Origin: Anaerostipes sp. | GTDB taxonomy: Bacteria > Bacillota > Clostridia > Lachnospirales > Lachnospiraceae | DNA: 64,000 bases | Direction: 5' to 3' | Assembly (NCBI RefSeq): GCF_018381315.1 | Contig: NZ_JAGZSD010000002.1 | Span: 193,003-257,002, forward strand | Part shown: in pieces, positions 34,118 through 41,662 of the stretch | How the letters are laid out: every line of letters starts with the position of its first letter | Position numbering within the stretch: position 1 is the stretch's first letter | Made by a program: the position numbers and the translations under genes | Notes under the pieces: generated by a model | Databases searched by the model: none | What the model saw: the letters and a program-made list of their open reading frames with translations, nothing else | What the model was told of the DNA's origin: nothing

Positions 34118-35575
34118 TCATTCAGCCCGGCTTATCTCAAGATGCTGGATGAATTTTCCATTGTTTGTATAGGAGTTTAAAATGATATTCGGGTACTTGT
34201 CCAGTATTTTATGAACGATCATCAGGCCGTTGCCCCGTCCCAGCCCTTTGTCTGAGAGACCAGGCACCACATCCTTTTCTTCCCGGATGGAGTTGGAGAT
34301 GACAGTTTCATAAATGTCTCTGGTTGAGACAAACCGGATGTCGATTCGTTTTTCTGCAGTAAAGGCAGCTTCTTCCATGGCATTGTCCAGAAAGATTCCC
34401 AGAATGCGGACAAAGTCCAGAAAATCTATGTTATCTGTAATCAGACTTTCCTTGAACGTGCCGTCAAAAGACAGATGGATATCCAGGTGTTCACGGAAGC
34501 CGGAAGAAATCTTATAATATAGAAAAGCTCTCAGCTGCTCATCATCTGCCTGCTGCAGCTGGGCATATAAATCATTTTTCTTTAATTCACTCTGGAAATA
34601 AGGGTTGACTGTCTGTTGAAAATATTCTTTCAGAGGTTCATCGTGACTGTTCTCGATCAGATGGCTCAGGGTAAATAAAATATTTTTCATATCGTGTTTG
34701 AGATTCCGTATCTCTGTCAGATTTTTTTCCAGGTCATTGCTGTAAAGAAGCAGATTTTCTTCGTTCCGCCGCTTTGCGTCAATGGTAAAGCGGTATTTGG
34801 AAAACATCAGCAGGGTTATCAGAATAATGATCTGAATCAGCATAACAAAAACTGTTATAATATTGATACTTTTTGTGAGCTGGCTGTAAAATTCTAAATA
34901 ATTATTCGTATAAAATTTTATCATGAGGACAGAGAGCTGATATTGAAAGACCAGTCCCCATGCAAATAATAGAATGGTGCAGATGATAAAATTGCGGGCA
35001 ATCTTTGGATAAGATTTTTCCAGCAATGAGATTTTTAAAAGAAACCGGCCGAACAGCCTGCGGATCAAAAAAACAAAAAGAGCATCCAGCAGGATCACAG
35101 CAGCGGATAAAAGCGCAAAGATTCCTATTTTAATTAAATATTCCGCCTGCTGCCCATTGGCATAGCTGAAATAAATGTCCATAAACGAATCGTAAATCAT
35201 CCGCAGGAACAGCCTGTTGACCACATATAGAATAAAAGTGATCCACGAAAAAAACACTTGGCCGTTTTGAAGCTCTTTCCTGTAATAGCTGATGCCAAAG
35301 ATCAGAAAGAATATAAAGAAATCTGAAATTGTTTCTATAAAAAAGGGCTTTGACACTGCCAGCAGGATGGCAGAAAACAGCAGCAAATAATCCGGAAGCC
35401 GGAAACGCAGCAGATTTAAAATGGCAATGGACAGGACTGATACTAAGCTGATTACAAAATACTGCATAAAAGTGGTGCCTGTCATATTTTTAATCCGCCA
35501 AAACAGAAGGTACCAGATCAGTCCGAGGACAAAAGGATACAGGATCAATACGAACTTCCTAGCCGTGGTTTCCAT
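34118..35575 (-). CDS. AgrC-like sensor histidine kinase
   Basis: 485 residues. Six or seven membrane helices fill the first 260 residues. Then comes a dimerisation segment with the phospho-acceptor His294 in RNLKHDMKN, and a GHKL ATPase with the N box LGIFLDNAMEEA and the G box DKGLGRGNGLMIVHKIL. This is the HPK10/AgrC arrangement, usually sensing peptides outside the cell. It overlaps the regulator gene by 17 bases and so is translationally linked to it. No agrB or agrD lies near, so the ligand is unknown. Confidence 0.9.
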   Translation of the reverse strand: METTARKFVLILYPFVLGLIWYLLFWRIKNMTGTTFMQYFVISLVSVLSIAILNLLRFRLPDYLLLFSAILLAVSKPFFIETISDFFIFFLIFGISYYRKELQNGQVFFSWITFILYVVNRLFLRMIYDSFMDIYFSYANGQQAEYLIKIGIFALLSAAVILLDALFVFLIRRLFGRFLLKISLLEKSYPKIARNFIICTILLFAWGLVFQYQLSVLMIKFYTNNYLEFYSQLTKSINIITVFVMLIQIIILITLLMFSKYRFTIDAKRRNEENLLLYSNDLEKNLTEIRNLKHDMKNILFTLSHLIENSHDEPLKEYFQQTVNPYFQSELKKNDLYAQLQQADDEQLRAFLYYKISSGFREHLDIHLSFDGTFKESLITDNIDFLDFVRILGIFLDNAMEEAAFTAEKRIDIRFVSTRDIYETVISNSIREEKDVVPGLSDKGLGRGNGLMIVHKILDKYPNIILNSYTNNGKFIQHLEISRAE

Positions 35576-36317
35576 AGATAACTCCTTTTATTTCGTTTCT
35601 CTGCCGGAATGAGCAGGGAGCTGTGTCTCCGTTAATAAACTTAATCATTCCGTCGGAAAGGCCGATCATGTGACACTTTTGGACGATCACCGAGCGGTGG
35701 CTTTTTATGAATCCATCACCTAAAGATTCCAATGCATGGTCTATGGTTTCCCGGACAGTAATAGAAGAGCCGTTTACTGTGTGATAGCAGATACAGTGAG
35801 ATTTTGTTTTGACTGCTTCCACATAGAGGATATCGGCTGTGGGAAGAGAAAGCTCTTCATCGGTACCGATCTTCAAAGTTACTGTATCAGTATCCGTCTC
35901 AGGGTGGCTGGACGGAAGACTTTTTTGTGCAAGATAGATATACTGGTAGCAGCACTGGTTCATTTTGTTAATGTCCGTGGTTTTCTCAATGAAGCCAAAA
36001 GGCTCGACCCCGGATTTCAGAACATTCAGTGCCAGTTCATAGTGGTTTGTGACAAATACGATCTTTGATCCTGGAGAATTCTTTTTGATTTGTTTTGCAA
36101 TATCAATTCCATTAAATTCATTGCTTCCAAAATCCAGATCTAAAAAGAAAAGATAGTCGCCTGGATTCTTCTTTAAATAGAGAAACAATTCCTGATAGCC
36201 GGAGGCAACACATGCCACACGGCCTTCAGAGACCGACTCTGATAAAATATGTTCTACCTGCTCTTTGATAATCTTCAAGATAAAAGGATCATCGTCACAG
36301 AGAATGATTTCTAACAT
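35559..36317 (-). CDS. LytTR-type response regulator (AgrA-like)
   Basis: 252 residues. The receiver domain has the acidic cluster Asp8-10 (ILCDDDPF), the phospho-acceptor near Asp60 (LFFLDLDFGS) and a Lys in GFIEKTTD. The C-terminal LytTR DNA-binding domain spans about 145-245 (LPTADILYVEAVKTKSHCICYHT, then FIKSHRSVIVQKCHM). It is the first gene of the three-gene minus-strand operon. AAAGGAGTTTT precedes the ATG. Its target promoters are not obvious in the window. Confidence 0.92.
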   Translation of the reverse strand: MLEIILCDDDPFILKIIKEQVEHILSESVSEGRVACVASGYQELFLYLKKNPGDYLFFLDLDFGSNEFNGIDIAKQIKKNSPGSKIVFVTNHYELALNVLKSGVEPFGFIEKTTDINKMNQCCYQYIYLAQKSLPSSHPETDTDTVTLKIGTDEELSLPTADILYVEAVKTKSHCICYHTVNGSSITVRETIDHALESLGDGFIKSHRSVIVQKCHMIGLSDGMIKFINGDTAPCSFRQRNEIKGVIYGNHG

Positions 36318-36366
36318 AAAACTCCTTTCTGTCTGCCTGATCTTCGTTGGCTCCTATACAGGAACC

Positions 36367-36395
36367 ACTATAAAAGATGAACCCCGCCCTGTCAT
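36367..36395 (-). promoter_or_regulatory. Proximal promoter of the two-component operon
   Basis: On the minus strand ATGACA, 17 bases, TATAGT, 50 bases upstream of the regulator start codon. Confidence 0.55.
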
Positions 36396-36510
36396 AAAAA
36401 TAACCTATAATTAAGGAAATGCAACGCGAAGTAATCCGTGTTTGCTACGTTCAGGACAAAAAAACTGCGGCCGGGGAATATGACAAATTAAGACTGCCGT
36501 TGATATACCG

Positions 36511-36539
36511 ATTATATCACAAGTGAAAAGTATACCCAA
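36511..36539 (-). promoter_or_regulatory. Distal promoter of the two-component operon
   Basis: On the minus strand TTGGGT, 17 bases, TATAAT, giving a leader of about 190 bases. The 36318-36681 gap holds only these promoters, a small inverted repeat (ATTCCACA 36546-36553 with TGTGGAAT 36578-36585) and an AT-rich stretch before the next plus-strand gene. No small peptide gene was recognised in it. Confidence 0.55.
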
Positions 36540-36681
36540 AAGGACATTCCACAGTAAGGTATAAAATGATTTATTTGTGTGGAATTTTATGGAAATTTAA
36601 TAATTAAAATCAGCTCAACATCATAGACTTTGCATGTATTCTATGCTAATATATTGCTATGTTAACAAGTGAGGTGATGCA

Positions 36682-37344
36682 GTGAGTAATTTCGAGAACA
36701 CGATGTTAAAAATGATGTCTGAATTGACTGTCAATATGGCAAGTATGAGTACGGATATAAGTACTTTGAAAAAAGATTTTACATCAGTGAGAGAAGAAGT
36801 CACATCAGTAAGAGAACAAGTCGAATCAGTGAGTGAAGAGGTCACATCAGTAAGAGAACAAGTCACATCAGTAAGTGAAGAAGTCGAAACAGTAAGAGAA
36901 CAAGTCACATCAGTGAGTGAAGAAGTCGAAACAGTAAGAGAACAAGTCACATTAGTAAGTGAAGAAGTCGAAACAGTAAGTGAAGAAGTCACATCAGTAA
37001 GAGAACAAGTCACATCAGTAAGTGAAGAAGTCACATCAGTGAGTGAAGAAGTCATATCAGTAAGAGAACAAGTCGAATCAGTGAGTGAAGAAGTTACATC
37101 AGTGAGTAAAGAAGTTTCGACTATAAAGAAGGATGTTGTTTTCCTAAAGGCAGATTTAAAGACAGTAAAAGACAGCATTACAAACTTAGAGATTACACAG
37201 CAAAATGAAATACTGCCGCGTTTAAAAGAGATCGAGTCCTGTTACTTAGATACCTACAAACGTTATCAAGACGGCAGCGATGATATTGAATCTCTTAAAG
37301 TGGATGTAACGATGATTAAAAAATTTTTGGCACAGGCAAATTAA
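36682..37344 (+). CDS. Heptad-repeat coiled-coil protein, unknown
   Basis: 220 residues from GTG 36682, which lies about 5 bases after GAGGTGA; the ATG at 36676 is out of frame and stops at once. Residues 33-144 are sixteen 7-residue units such as VTSVSEE, VTSVREQ and VETVREQ, with hydrophobic residues at positions a and d, so a very regular coiled coil. Residues 145-220 continue as a less regular coiled coil. There is no signal peptide or membrane helix. A terminator follows, and it seems to be a single-gene unit. Function unknown; the low-complexity repeat matches many unrelated proteins. Confidence 0.8.
   Translation: MSNFENTMLKMMSELTVNMASMSTDISTLKKDFTSVREEVTSVREQVESVSEEVTSVREQVTSVSEEVETVREQVTSVSEEVETVREQVTLVSEEVETVSEEVTSVREQVTSVSEEVTSVSEEVISVREQVESVSEEVTSVSKEVSTIKKDVVFLKADLKTVKDSITNLEITQQNEILPRLKEIESCYLDTYKRYQDGSDDIESLKVDVTMIKKFLAQAN
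36778..37113 (+). repeat. 21-bp tandem coding repeat, 16 copies
   Basis: Units of 21 bases such as GTCACATCAGTAAGAGAACA, each one heptad, run without a break. Only a few positions vary (ACA/GAA, TCA/ACA, AGA/AGT, CAA/GAA), so copies are very alike at the DNA level. Gain or loss of units would keep the frame. Confidence 0.95.
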
Positions 37345-37363
37345 ATTATAACAGTATATATAA

Positions 37364-37408
37364 AACCCGTGTAATGTTGATTTTAACAGGCTCACACGGG
37401 TTGTTTTT
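37364..37408 (+). terminator. Terminator after the heptad-repeat gene
   Basis: AACCCGTGT (37364-37372) pairs with ACACGGGTT (37394-37402), followed by GTTTTTAT. Confidence 0.8.
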
Positions 37409-37443
37409 ATCTTGTGCAATTGGAAGGAAAGGAAGTAAGGACC

Positions 37444-38457
37444 ATGACAAAAATAGATATTGTATCAGGTTTTTTAGGAGCAGGAAAAACAACGCTGATC
37501 AAAAAGCTTTTAAAAGAGGCTTTGGGGCAGGAAAAGGTCGTTCTGATTGAAAATGAATTTGGAGAGATCGGCATTGACGGAGGATTTTTAAAAGAGGCGG
37601 GAATCCAGGTGACGGAAATGAATTCCGGGTGTATCTGCTGTTCTCTGGTAGGCGACTTCGGCACTGCACTGAATGAAGTCGTATCAAAATATGCCCCGGA
37701 CCGCATCATTATTGAGCCTTCCGGCGTTGGAAAACTGTCTGATGTGATCAAGGCGGTGCAGAAGGAGGCAGAGAACTGCAGTCTTTCACTGAATAGTTTT
37801 GTCACCGTGGCAGATGCGAAAAAATGTAAGATGTATATGAAGAATTTTGGGGAGTTTTATAATAACCAGATCGAATATGCAGGTACTGTCATTTTAAGCA
37901 GAACAGGGAATATGCAGGAGGACAAGCTTCAAAAGGCAGCAGAGCTCATCAGGGAGCATAATCAGACAGCGGCAGTCATTACCACACCATGGGAAGAACT
38001 TGAGGGTAAAAAAATTCTGGCTGTAATGGAAGAAGGGAATCAGCTGTCCAAAGAACTTTTTGAAGAGGAGGAAATTTGTCCGGAGTGCGGACATCATCAT
38101 GACCATGAGCACGGGCATCATCACAGTCATGACCATGAGCATGGAGATCACCATCATCACCATGCAGATGAAATATTTACAAGCTGGGGAATAGAAACAC
38201 CGCAGAAGTTCAAAGAAGAAACATTAAAGAGGATTCTAAAAGAATTATCGGAGACGGATGCGTTTGGAACCATTCTGAGGGCAAAGGGAATCGTAGAAGG
38301 TGAAGATAAGTCATGGATGCATTTTGACCTGGTGCCCGGAGAATATGAAATCCGCCGCGGAGATGCAGATTACACCGGCAGGATCTGTGTTATAGGTGCA
38401 GATCTTGACACATTAAAGATTCAAGAACTTTTCGGGCTGAAGCAGGGAGGTGCATAA
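37444..38457 (+). CDS. COG0523 GTPase with His-rich metal-binding loop
   Basis: 337 residues from ATG 37444; the in-frame GTG at 37414 lies in the terminator region. It is a CobW/YjiA/ZigA-type GTPase with Walker A GFLGAGKTT (9-17) and the family metal motif CICC (Cys63, Cys65, Cys66). A CPEC pair (212-215) leads into a loop of some 27 residues made mainly of His, Asp and Glu (217-243). A C-terminal CobW domain follows. Such proteins deliver zinc or another metal to client enzymes. The next gene encodes a relative and starts 1 base after its stop. Confidence 0.9.
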   Translation: MTKIDIVSGFLGAGKTTLIKKLLKEALGQEKVVLIENEFGEIGIDGGFLKEAGIQVTEMNSGCICCSLVGDFGTALNEVVSKYAPDRIIIEPSGVGKLSDVIKAVQKEAENCSLSLNSFVTVADAKKCKMYMKNFGEFYNNQIEYAGTVILSRTGNMQEDKLQKAAELIREHNQTAAVITTPWEELEGKKILAVMEEGNQLSKELFEEEEICPECGHHHDHEHGHHHSHDHEHGDHHHHHADEIFTSWGIETPQKFKEETLKRILKELSETDAFGTILRAKGIVEGEDKSWMHFDLVPGEYEIRRGDADYTGRICVIGADLDTLKIQELFGLKQGGA

Positions 38458-38458
38458 T

Positions 38459-39415
38459 ATGGAAATGCCGGTATATCTTATATGGGGATTTTTAGAGAGC
38501 GGGAAAACTTCCTTTATTAAAGATACTTTGAGCCAGGAGTATTTTGCAGACGGGGAACGCACAATGATTCTTTCATTTGAAGAAGGTGAGGAAGAATACG
38601 GGAAAGATTTTCTGGAGGAAAGCAATTCCTTTGTTATAGAGGTAGACGACATAGATGAGTTCTCTCCGTCTTTTGTGGAAAACTGTGAAAAAAATTATCA
38701 TCCGGACCGTATTATGATTGAATATAACGGCATGTACCAGATTGAGGACGTTATGGATGTGATCGATGAGACAGATTTGGAACTGTATCAGATCATTGTT
38801 ATGGTGGACGCATCCACTGCACAGCTGTATATGAAAAATATGCGTTCCCTGATGGTAGAAATGTTTAAGATGGCTGACATGGTTATTTTCAACCGCTGCA
38901 CTGATGAGACCAATGCATCTTCCTACAGGAGAAGCATCAAAGCTGTCAACCGGAGGGCGCAGGTAGGCTTTGAACGGGCAGACGGAAAAGAATTTGAGAT
39001 GAACGAGATGCTTCCGTATGATCCGGAAGCAGAGGTTATAAAAGTGCAGGAGGAAGATTTCGGGATCTGGTATATCGACGTTTTGGAACGTCCAAATGTT
39101 TATCTGGGGAACGTTGTGGAGCTTTCCAATGTGTTTGTCAGAAGACCTCAGGGGATTCCTGCCGGACTGATTCTGCCGGGGCGTTCTGCCATGACCTGCT
39201 GTGAGGATGATATCACATTTATCGGTTTCATCTGCAAAATGCAGCATGTAAAATCCTCCACAATAAAAAAGGTCAGGGACGGTTCATGGGCCACGCTGAC
39301 TGCAAAGATCGGCATGGAGAATCATGAAGCTTACGGCGGAGAGCGCGGGCCGGTGCTGCAGGCTCTGCGCATTGAACAGGGAGTACAGCCAAAAGATAAA
39401 CTGATCTACTTTTAA
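38459..39415 (+). CDS. COG0523-like GTPase with a DUF1980/YcgQ-like C-terminal part
   Basis: 318 residues from ATG 38459, 8 bases after GGGAGG. Walker A is WGFLESGKTSFI (GxxxSGKTS), but the CxCC metal motif of its neighbour is missing. Residues about 215-318 (NVYLGNVVELSNVFVR, then LILPGRSAMTCCEDDITFIGFIC) resemble the soluble C-terminal part of YcgQ-type proteins (DUF1980, TIGR03943), which accompany YcgR permeases and COG0523 GTPases. The pairing with the His-rich GTPase suggests joint work in metal or permease biology. The domain call is by eye. Confidence 0.75.
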   Translation: MEMPVYLIWGFLESGKTSFIKDTLSQEYFADGERTMILSFEEGEEEYGKDFLEESNSFVIEVDDIDEFSPSFVENCEKNYHPDRIMIEYNGMYQIEDVMDVIDETDLELYQIIVMVDASTAQLYMKNMRSLMVEMFKMADMVIFNRCTDETNASSYRRSIKAVNRRAQVGFERADGKEFEMNEMLPYDPEAEVIKVQEEDFGIWYIDVLERPNVYLGNVVELSNVFVRRPQGIPAGLILPGRSAMTCCEDDITFIGFICKMQHVKSSTIKKVRDGSWATLTAKIGMENHEAYGGERGPVLQALRIEQGVQPKDKLIYF

Positions 39416-39436
39416 ACAGAAACATACAGGATATGG

Positions 39437-39482
39437 AGACAAACGTTGAGGAATTGGCCTGAACGTTTGTCTTTATTTTTTT
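39437..39482 (+). terminator. Terminator after the GTPase pair
   Basis: A perfect 11-bp stem (AGACAAACGTT, 39437-39447, with 39462-39472) and a strong T-run (TTTATTTTTTT). Confidence 0.9.
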
Positions 39483-39591
39483 CTGGGCAGGATGATGTCC
39501 AACACAAGGTTTTTTTGCCACAGTTCCTTTCATTTTCTTTATACTTAAAATTGTTCAAAAAGCTGAAGAGATAAAAACAGGAGGAACTGGA

Positions 39592-40500
39592 ATGAAAAGA
39601 AAAAGTGTATGGCTGCTGGTTATTATCTTTGCCGCTGTCTTATGGTCTAAAGGAGGAAATTGGTTTAAAGAGGATATGCACATCCTGGATCATATTTCAA
39701 GGGAGGCATCAAACCTCAGACAAGTATCAAACCACAAGATTTACAGTGACTTTGCAGTGCTGGCAGAGAGGAACACCGGAAAGATTTTAATCAATAAGCA
39801 GGGAGAAGAAAAGCTGTATCCGGCATCTTTAACAAAGCTTATGACGGTTTTGGTTGCCGTGGAATCAGTTTCAAATGACAACAGGGAAATTGTAATGACA
39901 GATGATGTTTTTAATAATTTAACACAAATGCATGCTTCTATGGCAGGTTTTCTGCCTGGCGAAAAAGTAAAAATTAGAGATCTTTATTACGGTGCCATGC
40001 TGCCGTCAGGAGCAGAGTGCTGTATCCGGCTGGCAAAGTATTTGTCAGGCAGTGAGGATAAGTTTGCTGTGCTTATGAATAAAAAAGCGAAGGAAATCGG
40101 AATGGAGCATACCAATTTTGTAAATTCAACGGGCCTTCATAATCCGGCCCATGTTACAACAGCCAGGGATCTGGAGATTCTTCTCCGCTATGCACTGAAA
40201 AATCCCAAATTCAGAAAGGTTTTTCAAACGATGCAGTACAGGACCGGAGCCACTGCAAAGCATCCGGAAGGTCTTCTTCTCCGCAGTACCCTGACCGAGT
40301 ATAAAAACCAGCTGGAGCCAAAGGACGGAAGTTTCCTGGGCGGAAAGACCGGATATACAAAGGAAGCGGGACTCTGTCTGGCAAGCTGGGTGAAAATACG
40401 GGGAAAAGAGTATATTTTGGTGACGGCAGGTGCCGGAGGAAATCATCAGACCAAGCCTTTTCATGTGCTTGACGCAGAATCTATATATCAGGAATTATAG
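39592..40500 (+). CDS. D-alanyl-D-alanine carboxypeptidase (DacF-like)
   Basis: 302 residues. An N-terminal signal or anchor helix (VWLLVIIFAAVLW) is followed by a penicillin-binding transpeptidase fold: SLTK with catalytic Ser79, and KTG at 252-254. The SxN position reads SGA (139-141), with Asn replaced. The C-terminal beta domain of PBP5 relatives is absent. It should trim the terminal D-Ala of peptidoglycan peptides outside the membrane. It sits before spoIIID, 60 bases apart, so a role in sporulation is possible. GGAGGAACTGGA precedes the ATG. Confidence 0.87.
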   Translation: MKRKSVWLLVIIFAAVLWSKGGNWFKEDMHILDHISREASNLRQVSNHKIYSDFAVLAERNTGKILINKQGEEKLYPASLTKLMTVLVAVESVSNDNREIVMTDDVFNNLTQMHASMAGFLPGEKVKIRDLYYGAMLPSGAECCIRLAKYLSGSEDKFAVLMNKKAKEIGMEHTNFVNSTGLHNPAHVTTARDLEILLRYALKNPKFRKVFQTMQYRTGATAKHPEGLLLRSTLTEYKNQLEPKDGSFLGGKTGYTKEAGLCLASWVKIRGKEYILVTAGAGGNHQTKPFHVLDAESIYQEL

Positions 40501-40524
40501 GAAGTCTAAACGGATATTCCTCTG

Positions 40525-40532
40525 CATACACT
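40525..40532 (+). promoter_or_regulatory. Possible sigma-E -10 element of spoIIID
   Basis: CATACACT exactly fits the sigma-E -10 consensus CATACAHT and lies 28 bases before the spoIIID start codon. The -35 is not convincing at the expected distance. spoIIID is a sigma-E gene in Bacillus subtilis. Confidence 0.5.
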
Positions 40533-40560
40533 GTAAAAACAGAGAATGCAGGGGATTTTT

Positions 40561-40836
40561 ATGAAAGAGTATATTGAAGAACGCGCGGTAGAAGTCGGCA
40601 ATTATATTGTAGATAAAAAAGCTACAGTCAGACAAACTGCCAAGGTGTTCGGAATCTCTAAATCTACCGTACATAAAGATGTGACAGAACGGTTGGAGAA
40701 GATCAACCAGTCCCTGGCCAGAAGAGCCAGAGAGGTATTGGATCTCAACAAATCGGAACGTCATATACGGGGCGGCTTGGCGACCCGTGGAAAATACGAG
40801 AAGATTAAAAAAGATACAAAAGCAATTCAGGGGTGA
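40561..40836 (+). CDS. spoIIID: Sporulation transcription regulator SpoIIID
   Basis: 91 residues from ATG 40561, 6 bases after AGGGG; the longer in-frame start at 40546 has no site. The sequence (YIEERAVEVGNYIVDKKATV, then VRQTAKVFGISKSTVHKDV with a helix-turn-helix) is the well-conserved mother-cell regulator SpoIIID, which works with sigma E and prepares for sigma K. The basic C-terminal region is present. Its stop codon lies inside a long terminator hairpin. Confidence 0.96.
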   Translation: MKEYIEERAVEVGNYIVDKKATVRQTAKVFGISKSTVHKDVTERLEKINQSLARRAREVLDLNKSERHIRGGLATRGKYEKIKKDTKAIQG

Positions 40837-40853
40837 ATTGCTTTTGTATCTTT
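40810..40853. terminator. Very long bidirectional terminator after spoIIID
   Basis: A perfect 20-bp stem (40810-40829 with 40834-40853) with a GGGG loop. It contains the last codons and stop of spoIIID and ends 5 bases before the convergent gene. A and T tracts at the stem base serve both directions. Confidence 0.9.
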
Positions 40854-40858
40854 ATGGG

Positions 40859-41500
40859 TCACCGGCCGGCGTTGGCATTTCCCGCCTGGTTATGTAACAG
40901 CTGTTCATTGTATTTCAGCAGAGAGGATATAGGTTTGGACAATGTCAGGTACTGTCTTGTATGGCACCTGAGAGAAGATGTCTTCTGAGCGTAAAGCTTC
41001 TGGGGAGAAAAGAAATCAGAGCCTTCAAACGGTGTCCTCTTAATGGAAATATCAATCACAATGTCTAAAAACCGATTCTGGTGAAAGATCTTTCTGGTGC
41101 ACTCCTTTTTATAGGTTGGATGAAGCTTATTGATCGTGAACTGGAAATACAGAGAATTCATCGCCGGCTCATCACTTTCCAGCAGAAAATGATAATCACC
41201 GTTTAATATCTTCTGTACTTCATCCTGGGTCAGAGAAAACTTCGTCTTATTGGCCACATGTCCGCTGGTCTGATTCTGTATGAAGAAAAAGTTTGTATGA
41301 TCTTCTTCGTAGATATAATAGCGGATATTGGGTTCCTTTTCCACCCCTTCAAACATCAGTACTCTTACCGGCATGCTGATCATGTACTTCTCAGGGGATG
41401 CAGACAGCAGATATTCTTCCTGGATCTTTTCGTATTCTGCCTGGCTTATGTTCTTGTTCACTTCAGTATAAGAAAGCTTTTCTACTAATATTTTACCCAT
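40859..41500 (-). CDS. Unknown protein, possibly VTC/CYTH-like
   Basis: 213 residues from the ATG at 41500, which follows GGAG by 5 bases; the longer start at 41542 has no ribosome site. The chain is rich in beta strands with conserved-looking charged residues (RYYIYEED, NKTKFSLTQDEVQKIL, TYKKECTRKIFH, RFLDIVIDISIKRT). The pattern of Lys/Arg and Glu on strands resembles tunnel-fold proteins that bind polyphosphates (VTC or CYTH domains), but the match is weak. There is no signal peptide. A TATAAT box lies on the minus strand at 41555-41560. Confidence 0.65.
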   Translation of the reverse strand: MGKILVEKLSYTEVNKNISQAEYEKIQEEYLLSASPEKYMISMPVRVLMFEGVEKEPNIRYYIYEEDHTNFFFIQNQTSGHVANKTKFSLTQDEVQKILNGDYHFLLESDEPAMNSLYFQFTINKLHPTYKKECTRKIFHQNRFLDIVIDISIKRTPFEGSDFFSPQKLYAQKTSSLRCHTRQYLTLSKPISSLLKYNEQLLHNQAGNANAGR

Positions 41501-41610
41501 ATTAACTCCAATACGCAGTTTTGGTTTATTGTTTCCTATCAATATACTAGTGATATTATATCAAATCGTGCCTATAAAATCATGACTTATTTCTAAAAAA
41601 AGTCTTAAAT

Positions 41611-41639
41611 TTGCGTGGATTTTCATTGTTCCCTATGTT
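41611..41639 (+). promoter_or_regulatory. Sigma-A promoter of rarA
   Basis: TTGCGT, 17 bases, TATGTT, ending 24 bases before the rarA start codon. Confidence 0.6.
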
Positions 41640-41662
41640 AAGATTACCAAAAAGGAGGAGCT

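Noticed and set aside
36318..36681. agrD-like peptide gene upstream of the two-component operon
   Set aside because: No short frame with a ribosome site and a peptide-precursor look was found on either strand.
36657..37178. Minus-strand ORF of 173 codons rich in SLTDVTS
   Set aside because: Antisense reading of the 21-bp repeats, which keep both strands open. The plus frame has a ribosome site and a non-repeat coiled-coil tail.
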